From Methanobacteriota archaeon (GTDB lineage Archaea > Thermoplasmatota > Poseidoniia > Poseidoniales > Poseidoniaceae), in assembly GCA_002719475.1 (NCBI GenBank), contig PBHQ01000045.1, positions 1 through 13,468 on the forward strand: DNA of 13,468 nt, read 5' to 3'. The translations under genes and the position numbers were made by a program. Positions 1 to 7,402 of this stretch are shown here, piece by piece (the stretch's first letter is position 1; the number at the start of each line of letters is the position of its first letter). Below the pieces are notes generated by a model. That model saw only the letters and a list, made by a program, of their open reading frames with translations, did not search any database and had not been told where the DNA came from.

Positions 1-54
1 GATAGGGCTCCTGACTCACCTTCTCACCTGCAAGATGACCTAGCAATTCGCATA

Positions 55-870
55 TCAATCCTGTGGAGGGGATGAAGGGGGGCCTGCTGGAGGCCCAGAG
101 GGTGGACCTGCTGGCGGGCCGGTTGGAGTTTCCGGAGGTGTGGAGGGTGGACCGGTTGGTGGTGCTGATGGTGGACCGGCTGGGGGAGATTCAGGAGGTG
201 TTGGAAGAACAGATAGCGATGTTGGGGGAGTTTCGGGTGGACCTGTTGGGGTTGTAAGTAAAGTTGGTGAATTTTCCTGAGACGGTGGTATAAGGGAAGT
301 CTCTTCGGTCGGTGATGTCAAGGCCGCTTCATTATCCTCTGAAACATTTATTCTTGTGCCTCCGCCAATATCATGTTCAGCCTCATAGTCAACAAGTTCG
401 ATGGTACTTGAATCGATTAACTCTCTTTCACTAACACTTCCAAAATCTCCCATTCCAAGATCGAAGGCTCCGCCAAACAGGCCCTCGCCCATGGAACTCT
501 TCGGTTTTCTACCAATCTCTTTCTTTTCCAACTCAAAATCAGAATGGTAAGGACCTAGATCCAATGATCTGCGACCAGATGCAGACTCGTGATAGAGTTT
601 GAATGTCCATTCTCCGCCAAGTGATGAGAAATTGAAAACGAAGGTTCTCGTTAATCCAGGGCCTATGCTGGTAATTGGATCCAATGAATGGAATGATGTT
701 CCCTCTGTAGTTTCCACCACGGCTTCTAACTGGCCCATAGGGATGGTCGCTTCGTTAGAGATTTCTACGTGCGCTTCGATGACATCCCTGTCATCATCAT
801 CAATCTCCATCTTGACAGAAAGAATGTTTGCAACCAATGCACCACTTCTAGTAGTGTGTTCTCCGACCAC
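55..870 (-). CDS. Hypothetical protein: beta-rich N-terminal domain and proline-rich repeat tail
   Basis: A 271-residue protein that I do not recognise. The start is GTG at 868-870: an in-frame TAA lies five codons upstream, and AGGGG about 8 nt before the GTG could serve as ribosome binding site. The next candidate start is Met21. Residues about 10-100 alternate hydrophobic and polar residues like a small beta-sandwich (for example EAHVEISNEATIPMGQLEAV and GGEWTFKLYHES). Residues about 125-145 are glycine-rich, and about 150-205 are acidic and Ser/Thr-rich. Residues about 208-271 are a low-complexity series of PPxGPP, PPSGPP and PPETP units that probably forms an extended polyproline helix. 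There is no signal peptide and no membrane segment, so it is probably cytoplasmic. It lies on the same strand as the RDD gene and would directly follow it if the repeat-bounded segment were absent. The open frame is clear; the function is unknown. Confidence 0.72.
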   Translation of the reverse strand: MVGEHTTRSGALVANILSVKMEIDDDDRDVIEAHVEISNEATIPMGQLEAVVETTEGTSFHSLDPITSIGPGLTRTFVFNFSSLGGEWTFKLYHESASGRRSLDLGPYHSDFELEKKEIGRKPKSSMGEGLFGGAFDLGMGDFGSVSERELIDSSTIELVDYEAEHDIGGGTRINVSEDNEAALTSPTEETSLIPPSQENSPTLLTTPTGPPETPPTSLSVLPTPPESPPAGPPSAPPTGPPSTPPETPTGPPAGPPSGPPAGPPSSPPQD

Positions 871-928
871 TCTCTCGCCCCTGAATTACGACGCACCATT
901 GACCCTTTTTGGGGCTTGTGCAACCGTG

Positions 929-992
929 GATGGTTTTGCTATACGTGAAATTTATGGCTCAGCGCAACATTGCTCGAGTTGATGATGGTAAG
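929..992 (-). repeat. Left copy of direct repeat: displaced 3' end of the RDD gene (attL-like)
   Basis: Bases 957-992 match 4748-4783 at 35 of 36 positions; the only difference is A985 against G4776. Weaker homology continues without gaps to 929 (matching 4720), giving about 54 of 64 overall. Read on the minus strand, the copy contains the codons L-P-S-S-T-R-A-M-L-R-stop, the same ending as the intact RDD protein. Upstream of 992 there is no further resemblance to the RDD gene, so this is only a stranded gene end. Inside the core are short inverted arms: GCAA/TTGC (964-967, 970-973) and CAAC/GTTG (965-968, 978-981). The arrangement resembles an integration attachment site; the att role is inferred. 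Confidence 0.8.
939..956 (-). promoter_or_regulatory. Possible TATA-like elements upstream of the proline-rich gene
   Basis: Read on the minus strand, CATAAATTT (956-948) and CGTATAGC (about 944-937) are the only AT-rich archaeal-type elements between the left repeat and the GTG start at 870. Initiation about 25 nt downstream would leave a leader of roughly 45-60 nt. The first element falls where the left repeat differs from the right copy, which reads CCCATTTC there. It could therefore have arisen, or been kept, after the gene lost its upstream neighbour. This is weak evidence, because random AT-rich DNA often contains such matches. Confidence 0.25.
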
Positions 993-1054
993 CACACAAT
1001 ATTATTTTCCGGTAAACGTAGAGCCCTACAATATAGCAGAAAAACAATATTTAG

Positions 1055-1080
1055 AGAGATTTTTCATAAATACTTGTAAT
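1055..1080 (+). promoter_or_regulatory. Archaeal promoter (BRE/TATA-like) of the 1202-aa surface protein
   Basis: ATAAATA at 1066-1072 is preceded by a purine-rich AGAGAGA (1053-1059) in the place of a BRE. The box is centred about 25 nt before the ATG at 1094, the normal distance between a TATA box and the transcription start in archaea. No Shine-Dalgarno sequence is visible in ATCCCTAGCACTAGC, which directly precedes the ATG. Together this suggests a leaderless transcript beginning at or next to the start codon. The promoter lies inside the repeat-bounded segment, so the gene carries its own promoter. Confidence 0.6.
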
Positions 1081-1093
1081 CCCTAGCACTAGC

Positions 1094-4000
1094 ATGGCCA
1101 GAATTAATTCCGCAACATCACGTGCTATTTTCTGTATAGTATTACTTTTACTAATGAGCCAAAACTCTCAACTAACATATGATATTCTAGAACCAAAAAA
1201 CGAGCTAACAAATACCAGTTCTAGCCCCGCAATTTCTCCAGATTCAATTACCATTAGATTAGCCAATAATACGGAGATGGCTAACATCACATTTTCCTAT
1301 TCTGCATCATCAAGCGGGCAAATAATTCCTCCAGACAACATCTCTTTGGTTCATGATATCCGTACCGGGGGATCTTCAAGTTATCCTGACGCTTTTGTAA
1401 TGCTTGGAAATCAGTTATTGTTTGCGGCAAATGATGGAGTTGTTGGAGAAGAGTTGTGGAAAACAGATGGAACATCAAATGGTACTGTGTTAATCAAAGA
1501 CATAAGGCCAGGTAATGAAGGCAGTGGTATTGTCAAGCCAATTACTATCGGTAGCACCGTATTTTTCCGAGCCAATGATGGAGTCCACGGCAGTGAATTG
1601 TGGAAAACAGATGGAACGACTAACGGTACAGTTTTGGTTAAGGACATAAATCCAGATGGTGGTTCAGCAATTGATGAAATGCTTGCACTTGGGAATAAAT
1701 TGCTATTCGAAGCGTTCGATGAAAATGGTGCTGAATTGTGGGTAAGTGATGGCACCCCTAGTGGCACATATATGCTCAAAGACATCAAGCCTGGCACCAG
1801 CGGAAGCAACATTGATTTCATGACTTTATACAAAGGTAAAGCTTACTTCAGAGCTCATGATGGTGTAAATGGAAATGAAATATGGACAAGTGATGGCACA
1901 ACAAATGGTACACAACTTGCAATTGAGATACATCCGGGTACCTCAGGTACTACTTATGCAGATATTGTTGGTGCAGGTGAGAACTTGTATTTTGTAGCAA
2001 AGAAAAATGCCAATCGTGAATTGTACGTTAGTGATGGAACCCAAAACGGTACAAAGAAAATTACTTCATTACAACTTAGCAGTGTCGGAGACTTTACGGC
2101 CGCTGGAGACAATTTGTTTTTCAGGGCTAATACAGATACCGATTCAAATATTGGTGAAGAATTAATTTTTAGTAACGGAACAGCTAATGGCACAATAATA
2201 ATCAATACAGTTCCAGGGAATAATTCTGTAGACTGCGGACACTGCGGGAAACCAAAATACATGACTTATCATGCTCATGATGAGAATGTGTATTTTTATG
2301 GGAGATATATCAAGAATGGAAGTATAGGTTATCAATTCTGGAAGAGTGATGGAACAGTAAACGGAACACAAATAGTTTCTACTGTTGCTAAGGGCGCTTG
2401 GAAATGCAATCAAGCGAATCCATTGGTAAGTGCAGGTCGATACGTATACTTCATTATGTTACTTCCAGATCAAGGCGACAGAAACTGGTATAGGACCGAT
2501 GGGACAGTCAATGGCACAAGTATCTTGGGAGAATTTTCTCCCGGTCAGTTTTTGAGACATCCGGGTAATTCTGATTTGACAGTAGTTGATGGTACGCTGT
2601 ATGTTAGTTCGGGAGGAGATAATTCGGGGTATGGTTACGAGTTATATTCAATCAAGAATTCTACAGGAATTACTGCTGAAGCAACATGGAGCGTATATCC
2701 CGATTTGCCAATAGGTATTACGATTGATTCAGACACTGGTGAAGTAAGCGGGACTCCGGCTGTTGTACAAAATACGACACAGTATACTGTTTGGGCAAAC
2801 ACCAGTTTAGAATCAGCATCTGCGACCATGTTCATAGAGGTAGTTGGTACACCAGAATTCTCCTACGAACCACCGCAATTGAATCTAATGAGATTACACT
2901 CCATGCCGAATTCAATGCCAATTTCAATGGGAGGAATTGTCGAATCTTGGGAAATTGTACCAGAATTACCCATAGGTTTGATTTTTGATTCATCAAATGG
3001 TGAAATAAGTGGGACACCAACAGTCAATCAGCCAACCACGACTTACACTGTATGGGGTAACAATTCTGCAGGAGATTATTCGTTTGAAATTACAATAAAT
3101 ATCGCAGAAGAACCTCCAAATATTGTTTACCAAGATCCTTCAATTGAATTGACACAGTATATGCGAATGGAAAATATAACTCCTGTAAGCAACGGTGGAC
3201 CAATCAACTCATGGGCAATAACTCCAGAACTTCCACTTGGTCTGAATTTTGATAATGGAACAATTTCTGGCACACCCGAAGTTATCTCAACAGAGGTTTC
3301 GTATACAGTGTGGGCGAATAACTCAGAGGGATCGGACTCTGATGTTATCACAATAATGATCACAGAACCGCCGCCAGGGATAGTTTTCACAGATGACGAA
3401 ATTACCCTAGTTCAAGGGGTAGAAATGGTTGAAATTGCAGTTTTATATATTGGAGGAGAAATCACTACTTGGGAATTAGAAGGCTCACTCCCATTAGGTC
3501 TAGAATTCAATATTACAACCCAAACAATTACAGGGACAACTGAAATTATTACTGGCCAAACAACATATACAATTTGGGCGAACTCAAGCACAGTTTCAAA
3601 CTCGTCAACATTTACACTAACAGTATTGTTGGATACTGACGGCGACCAAATGCCGGACGATTTTGGGAATACCCCGTCAACATTCTTGACAGAAGACACT
3701 GATGATGACAACGACGGCATCTTGGATGTGGATGAGTTACTATCAGATCCACTACTACCTGATACGGATGGTGACGGAGTATGTGATGGCCCAGTAACAG
3801 TAACATATGACGAGGTTGAAATCTGCACTAGCGGTTACGATTACTTCCCAACAGACCCCTCCGCAGATTCTGACACCGACGGAGACGGAGAACCTGACGA
3901 AATAAGATCGGGATACAACACCTCACTCTCTGAGGACTTAGACGATGATGGTGATGGATTATCCGACGTTAACGAAAGCCTTCAGCTTTCCAAATCAGAC

Positions 4001-4702
4001 TCGAAATTAGCTGATACAGATGGTGACGGAGTATGTGATGGCCCTGTAGAGGTATACATTCGCGATGAATTAATTTGTGCTGTTGGCCCAGACGCATTTC
4101 CGGACGATGCAGCAGCATACATGGACACCGACTCTGATGGGAAACCGGACGATTTAACAGGAAACTCTTCTACTGGGTTAATTGAAGATTTAGATGATGA
4201 TGGAGACCAATCCAGTGACCTCGCAGAAAACGAGAACGGCACAGATCCAAAAGATCCCCTAAGCTTCCCAACTGATGACAAAGATTCAGATGGCTGGACT
4301 GATTCCCAAGAGATTTTCTGTGGGACCAATATCGATGACCCAGATAGTATGCCGAATGATTTCGATGCCGACGAATGGTGCGACTCAGATGACCCAGATG
4401 ACGACAATGATGACTGGACAGATTCAATGGAAATAGACTGCGGAACTAACCCCCTAGATGCTTCAGATGTTCCAGGAGATGACGATTCGGACGGAATATG
4501 TAACAAATTAGACTCCGATACAGAAGAAAGCACATTCCTGAGCTGGTGGATTCTTCCAGTGGCATTGTTTGCGACATTAATGATCGCAGGTTACATACGT
4601 ATGGGCAGGTTATCAAAGCAAATGTCAGAAGTCATTGAAGTCACACAGTATGACGCAACTGAGGATATTTGGAATGAAAGCGACGAGGACAGTGAAGAAT
4701 AA
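1094..4702 (+). CDS. Giant type I surface protein: ELWxxDGT repeats, He_PIG Ig-like repeats, TSP3 repeats, C-terminal TM
   Basis: The protein has 1202 residues. An N-terminal hydrophobic stretch (about 11-22, IFCIVLLLLM) is the export signal. Residues about 85-530 hold eight ELWxxDGT-type repeats (ELWKTDGT twice, then ELWVSDGT, EIWTSDGT, ELYVSDGT, ELIFSNGT, QFWKSDGT and NWYRTDGT), likely blades of a beta-propeller. Residues about 540-840 hold four He_PIG-type putative Ig domains, each with a P-x-G-(L/I)-x-(I/F)-(D/N) strand followed by SGTP or a variant and then YTVWAN. Residues about 847-1140 are Ca2+-binding thrombospondin type 3 repeats (DTDGDG, DDDGDG) with paired cysteines. A membrane helix follows (about 1147-1168), then a short acidic cytoplasmic tail. 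About 30 N-X-S/T sequons suggest heavy N-glycosylation. It probably works in adhesion or ligand binding at the cell surface; the ligand is unknown. The gene sits alone, opposite to its flanking genes, between the direct repeats, and sampled stretches look more AT-rich than the neighbours. Confidence 0.9.
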   Translation: MARINSATSRAIFCIVLLLLMSQNSQLTYDILEPKNELTNTSSSPAISPDSITIRLANNTEMANITFSYSASSSGQIIPPDNISLVHDIRTGGSSSYPDAFVMLGNQLLFAANDGVVGEELWKTDGTSNGTVLIKDIRPGNEGSGIVKPITIGSTVFFRANDGVHGSELWKTDGTTNGTVLVKDINPDGGSAIDEMLALGNKLLFEAFDENGAELWVSDGTPSGTYMLKDIKPGTSGSNIDFMTLYKGKAYFRAHDGVNGNEIWTSDGTTNGTQLAIEIHPGTSGTTYADIVGAGENLYFVAKKNANRELYVSDGTQNGTKKITSLQLSSVGDFTAAGDNLFFRANTDTDSNIGEELIFSNGTANGTIIINTVPGNNSVDCGHCGKPKYMTYHAHDENVYFYGRYIKNGSIGYQFWKSDGTVNGTQIVSTVAKGAWKCNQANPLVSAGRYVYFIMLLPDQGDRNWYRTDGTVNGTSILGEFSPGQFLRHPGNSDLTVVDGTLYVSSGGDNSGYGYELYSIKNSTGITAEATWSVYPDLPIGITIDSDTGEVSGTPAVVQNTTQYTVWANTSLESASATMFIEVVGTPEFSYEPPQLNLMRLHSMPNSMPISMGGIVESWEIVPELPIGLIFDSSNGEISGTPTVNQPTTTYTVWGNNSAGDYSFEITINIAEEPPNIVYQDPSIELTQYMRMENITPVSNGGPINSWAITPELPLGLNFDNGTISGTPEVISTEVSYTVWANNSEGSDSDVITIMITEPPPGIVFTDDEITLVQGVEMVEIAVLYIGGEITTWELEGSLPLGLEFNITTQTITGTTEIITGQTTYTIWANSSTVSNSSTFTLTVLLDTDGDQMPDDFGNTPSTFLTEDTDDDNDGILDVDELLSDPLLPDTDGDGVCDGPVTVTYDEVEICTSGYDYFPTDPSADSDTDGDGEPDEIRSGYNTSLSEDLDDDGDGLSDVNESLQLSKSDSKLADTDGDGVCDGPVEVYIRDELICAVGPDAFPDDAAAYMDTDSDGKPDDLTGNSSTGLIEDLDDDGDQSSDLAENENGTDPKDPLSFPTDDKDSDGWTDSQEIFCGTNIDDPDSMPNDFDADEWCDSDDPDDDNDDWTDSMEIDCGTNPLDASDVPGDDDSDGICNKLDSDTEESTFLSWWILPVALFATLMIAGYIRMGRLSKQMSEVIEVTQYDATEDIWNESDEDSEE
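1443..2670 (+). repeat. Eight ELWxxDGT repeat units within the 1202-aa protein
   Basis: The units have irregular spacing of roughly 45-65 codons. The first two share the DNA string TTGTGGAAAACAGATGGAAC, which points to fairly recent duplication; the later units are diverged. A degenerate ninth (YELYSIKNSTG) may close the array. In seven of eight units the turn reads x-N-G-T and so forms an N-glycosylation sequon; the third unit reads P-S-G-T. Confidence 0.8.
3760..4263 (+). repeat. Two tandem 84-residue TSP3 super-repeat units
   Basis: Unit 1 begins at 3760 and unit 2 at 4012, a period of 252 nt (84 codons). The first 33 nt of each unit (3760-3792 and 4012-4044) differ at one base and encode DTDGDGVCDGPV. 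Each unit then has a cysteine-containing strand (EICTSG or LICAVG), D-x-FP-x-D, a second DxDGxPD loop and an EDLDDDGD loop. Partial, more diverged units follow up to about 4520. This is an internal tandem duplication of a calcium-binding stalk module. Confidence 0.75.
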
Positions 4703-4719
4703 ACCCCCAATAAATGAAA

Positions 4720-4783
4720 GGTGGTTTTGCCATAACTGAAATGGGCAGCTCAGCGCAACATTGCTCGAGTTGATGGTGGTAAG
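4720..4783 (-). repeat. Right copy of direct repeat: native 3' end of the RDD gene (attR-like)
   Basis: The core 4748-4783 matches 957-992 with one mismatch. The flank 4720-4747 matches 929-956 at only about 19 of 28 positions. The core covers the last 10 codons and the stop of the RDD gene; the flank is its 3' untranslated region. The left edge lies 18 nt past the stop codon of the 1202-aa gene, so the two copies bracket that gene tightly. The contrast between a near-identical core and diverged flanks is what a recombination site would show. Confidence 0.8.
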
Positions 4784-5301
4784 GACCATGCTACTGCAGC
4801 AATTGTGCCATTGTTCTCATCTATGCTAGAACGATGGTGCTCTTCGCGACGGATTCGCAGAAAATCATACATTCCCCAACCAAGTTGTCCGAATACAGGA
4901 ATGGCATACTTGGTCTTAGCAAAAGCCCTCTTCCCCCAATGTCGCGGTCCTAACGGGGTTGCATCATGGTGCACCAATGCAATACCAAACCATCTCTGAC
5001 CCAAGGATCTAGACATCCACAATCCTGTGTATTTGAAATAAAGCCAGTGAATTGCAAACAGAATAATCCAATGCAGAATAACGATGTGTGGTGAATTAAA
5101 CAGCCCGGAAATACTGTATAACCAAGCGACGAATGTCCCGCGGGTTAAAATCATCAGTAACCCCATGATGAATATGACATCGAGAAAGTAGGCCGCAACT
5201 CGCTTCCAAGCTGGAGACAGCAAAACTCCTTCGGGAACATCTTGTTGCACGAGTTGTTTTGCAGGATTGACAGGATGCAGACTAACCGCAGACTCTGCCA
5301 T
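4750..5301 (-). CDS. RDD family membrane protein
   Basis: The protein has 183 residues. After a 30-residue soluble N-terminus, the RDD signature begins at W32/R34-V-A-A-Y-F-L-D41, which leads into the first membrane helix (about 36-54). A second helix spans about 72-90. The family's conserved cytoplasmic segment follows at 98-107 (SLGQRWFGIA), then the position-specific R-x-x-x-x-R-A-F region and a third hydrophobic stretch (about 132-147). The final HRSSIDENNGTIAA resembles the family's usual C-terminal HDxxAxT end. RDD proteins are small integral membrane proteins of mostly unknown function; some are linked to ion transport. The ATG at 5301 lies 37 nt after the helicase stop on the same strand, with no clear Shine-Dalgarno, so it may be co-transcribed. 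Its last codons lie in the right direct repeat. Confidence 0.82.
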   Translation of the reverse strand: MAESAVSLHPVNPAKQLVQQDVPEGVLLSPAWKRVAAYFLDVIFIMGLLMILTRGTFVAWLYSISGLFNSPHIVILHWIILFAIHWLYFKYTGLWMSRSLGQRWFGIALVHHDATPLGPRHWGKRAFAKTKYAIPVFGQLGWGMYDFLRIRREEHHRSSIDENNGTIAAVAWSLPPSTRAMLR

Positions 5302-5338
5302 GCTCAGCGGGGCTGTCGCTCACTTGTCAATGCTATGT

Positions 5339-7339
5339 TCAGGTTCTCAGGTGCCAAGCCATCAATCCTCTTTCCTCTACCCAATCTAACCAAGAGGCCC
5401 AAGTGGGGTCATGACGGAGCGTACGCGCATCGCCAATGACCACCAATCCTCTCTTGGCTCTAGTCATCGCCACATTGAGTCTACGCCTATCTTTGAGGAA
5501 ACCTATCTCACCCGCCTCATTCGACCTGACGGTTGAAATGATAATGAGTTCCTTCTCCCTACCTTGGTATCCATCAACTGTGCGTACTTCCAAACCATGA
5601 AATCTCCCTCCTTGAGAGATTCCGCCAGTATCATCAAACAGAGTATTCAGCAATCTGACTTGGCCTGCATAAGGGGAAATTACTCCAATGTCTTCTGTTG
5701 TCAATTCCATCGCGTCAAGAATTTGCGAGACTAGTTGAACTACTGTTGCGGCTTCGTCCATGTTTGATCTACTCGCTCCCATTTCATCCACAATCTCGGA
5801 ACCCTCTACCGGCACGAATGCAACCGGGTGTTCCCAATCAGGCCAAGTAACCCCTGCTGGTGCTGTACGCGTAAGTGCATCTCCCCCATCCTCCAGCCTA
5901 CCCTCGTAAAATCGACCACTTGGATAATCTCTGATTGTTGGATGCATTCTATACTGAACCTCAAGCATATTTACTGGTATACCTGAATCGATCAAACGCT
6001 CAAACAAACTTCTGTTCAGACCTCCATCTTCGGCTCGCCGTGAAATTACCGTCGGCGGCAATTGACGATGGTCACCAACCATGACAACCTGCCTTGAACC
6101 TCTAGAAAGCGGTACCAATGAGGAAGGCTCGCTGGATTGTGTTGCCTCGTCGAGTAGAACGAATGGGAAGAGGCGGTCAGATAGAATCTCATGTCCTGCT
6201 CCAATACACGTACTACAAATCACTTCAGCGCGATCAAGGATATCTTGTGCCATCTGCTTCTCCAAACGTTTGATTTCCTTCCAACCCTTGTTGATATCCC
6301 TGTGTGCGAGGCCTCGCTCTCGGCCTCTTAGATTCTTCAGTTCAGACTGCACTTCTTCGAGCATCTCTTTCTCAAGACGTAACTTCTCCTGATCCGGATG
6401 TTCTGCTACTCTCGCATCCAAAGTTGCTGATCTGAGGCTTTCTCTAACCTTTACCGGCCTACCTACTCTAACCGCATTGACTTCATTCTCCAACAACCCT
6501 TCGAGGAGGTTGTCAACTGCAACATTTGATTCAGCGCAGACTAAAATCGGTCCTAAGCCATTCATGGCCCAAGTCTTGACCAGTTGTACGGCAGTGTAAG
6601 TCTTACCTGTTCCAGGTGGCCCTTGGATCAAAGTCAATCTACTGTTCATGGCATTAATGACCGCTTGGTTTTGAGTCTCATTCAATGGCGTAGCATCGTA
6701 TTGGAGCCTGTTCAGAACTCGCTTGAGGCCACCGACCTCAGGGATTTGACTTGCTGAAGCCTCCATGTCATGGACATTAGCCAACAACAAATCCCTCAAT
6801 GGTGTGCCCATGTCACTTTCCTCATCGTGAAAAGCCAGCAAGGCTGTCTGCATCCTATCGTGCGCTACTCGATTTGCACTCTTGTCCAATCTCCATCTTC
6901 CCTTGCGTAAGCCATCTGGTTTGTCATTAAGTACCAGACGAATACGCTTGCGATTTCTATCGAGCACTGTACCTTCCATTGCATCTTTTTCTGTAGGGCT
7001 GGAACGGCTGAGAATAACGATGTCACCATGACTGAATCCATGCCAAGGTAGGCCGTCTTCAGAATCGCTTGAGAATGCAACCACAGGATCTCCAAAGAAC
7101 CTGCCATTCATGCGACCATTAAGATTGAACAATGTCAAACCTGCAGCTGCCAATCTTTTGTTAGTCCATGTCTTCCATCTCTCTTGCATCATCTGCATCT
7201 CATCATCTAATTCCCATCGAATCAAGGTGCTGAACAATTTGAGATGATCTTGACTGCGTCGCCACTTTACCTGATTATCAGGTATGCTCTCTCTATGTGG
7301 CTTGCCCGGGCCCATGCGATGCACGTTCCCCTTGGTCAT
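5339..7339 (-). CDS. SF1 helicase of the UPF1/IGHMBP2 (SMUBP-2) type
   Basis: The protein has 666 residues, a usual length for archaeal IGHMBP2-like helicases. The N-terminal domain (about 30-200) has the charged helix before the family's small beta-domain. The Q motif is PLNETQNQAV (about 217-226), and Walker A is GPPGTGKT (about 238-245). A coiled, Glu/Arg-rich insertion (about 310-365) corresponds to the stalk. Walker B is DEATQ (about 395-399), motif III is GDHRQLPPT (about 419-427), then YRMHP (about 461-465), motif V DGYQGREKE (about 590-598) and motif VI NVAMTRAKRG (about 620-630). All ATPase residues look intact. The family unwinds DNA or RNA 5' to 3' using ATP; the cellular role of archaeal members is not settled. 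The ATG at 7339 follows a frame with an upstream stop; Met9 is a possible alternative start. It lies 63 nt after the 1013-aa surface-protein gene and 37 nt before the RDD gene. Confidence 0.93.
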   Translation of the reverse strand: MTKGNVHRMGPGKPHRESIPDNQVKWRRSQDHLKLFSTLIRWELDDEMQMMQERWKTWTNKRLAAAGLTLFNLNGRMNGRFFGDPVVAFSSDSEDGLPWHGFSHGDIVILSRSSPTEKDAMEGTVLDRNRKRIRLVLNDKPDGLRKGRWRLDKSANRVAHDRMQTALLAFHDEESDMGTPLRDLLLANVHDMEASASQIPEVGGLKRVLNRLQYDATPLNETQNQAVINAMNSRLTLIQGPPGTGKTYTAVQLVKTWAMNGLGPILVCAESNVAVDNLLEGLLENEVNAVRVGRPVKVRESLRSATLDARVAEHPDQEKLRLEKEMLEEVQSELKNLRGRERGLAHRDINKGWKEIKRLEKQMAQDILDRAEVICSTCIGAGHEILSDRLFPFVLLDEATQSSEPSSLVPLSRGSRQVVMVGDHRQLPPTVISRRAEDGGLNRSLFERLIDSGIPVNMLEVQYRMHPTIRDYPSGRFYEGRLEDGGDALTRTAPAGVTWPDWEHPVAFVPVEGSEIVDEMGASRSNMDEAATVVQLVSQILDAMELTTEDIGVISPYAGQVRLLNTLFDDTGGISQGGRFHGLEVRTVDGYQGREKELIIISTVRSNEAGEIGFLKDRRRLNVAMTRAKRGLVVIGDARTLRHDPTWASWLDWVEERGLMAWHLRT

Positions 7340-7402
7340 ACTTTGTCGGAGCGACTCAAGGACATGGAGGTTACGAATAAACAGGTGCTCATAGAGGCTA
7401 AC

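Noticed and set aside
1..54. Possible start of another minus-strand gene (GTG at about 19-17, after a GGTGA-like site)
   Set aside because: Only six codons would be visible before the edge; the evidence is too short to call a gene.
63..257. A plus-strand open frame opposite the proline-rich tail
   Set aside because: It is the reverse complement of Pro/Gly repeat codons and has no independent support.
599..982. A 127-codon plus-strand open frame opposite the start of the proline-rich gene
   Set aside because: It mirrors the minus-strand coding sequence, has no domain-like pattern, runs through the repeat and lacks a ribosome binding site. The minus-strand frame has better protein character.
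871..1093. Longest non-coding gap checked for a tRNA or small RNA
   Set aside because: No cloverleaf or TTCGA-type T loop was seen; the content is explained by the left repeat and the promoter.
1443..2670. Regular repeats considered as a CRISPR array
   Set aside because: The repeats are in frame, imperfect, encode the ELWxxDGT motif and have uneven spacing; no unique spacers or cas genes are present.
3982..4533. A long minus-strand open frame rich in Ser opposite the TSP3 region
   Set aside because: Asp codons (GAT/GAC) read backward give ATC/GTC and, in shifted frames, Ser codons. This is an antisense shadow of Asp-rich repeats.
929..4783. Direct repeats considered as an insertion-sequence target duplication
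   Set aside because: Target duplications are usually 2-14 bp. Here the copies are 36-64 bp, there is no transposase, and no terminal inverted repeats were found.
5304..5314. CAGC-GGG-GCTG hairpin between the helicase and RDD genes as a terminator
   Set aside because: The 4-bp stem has no following T run; it is too weak to call.
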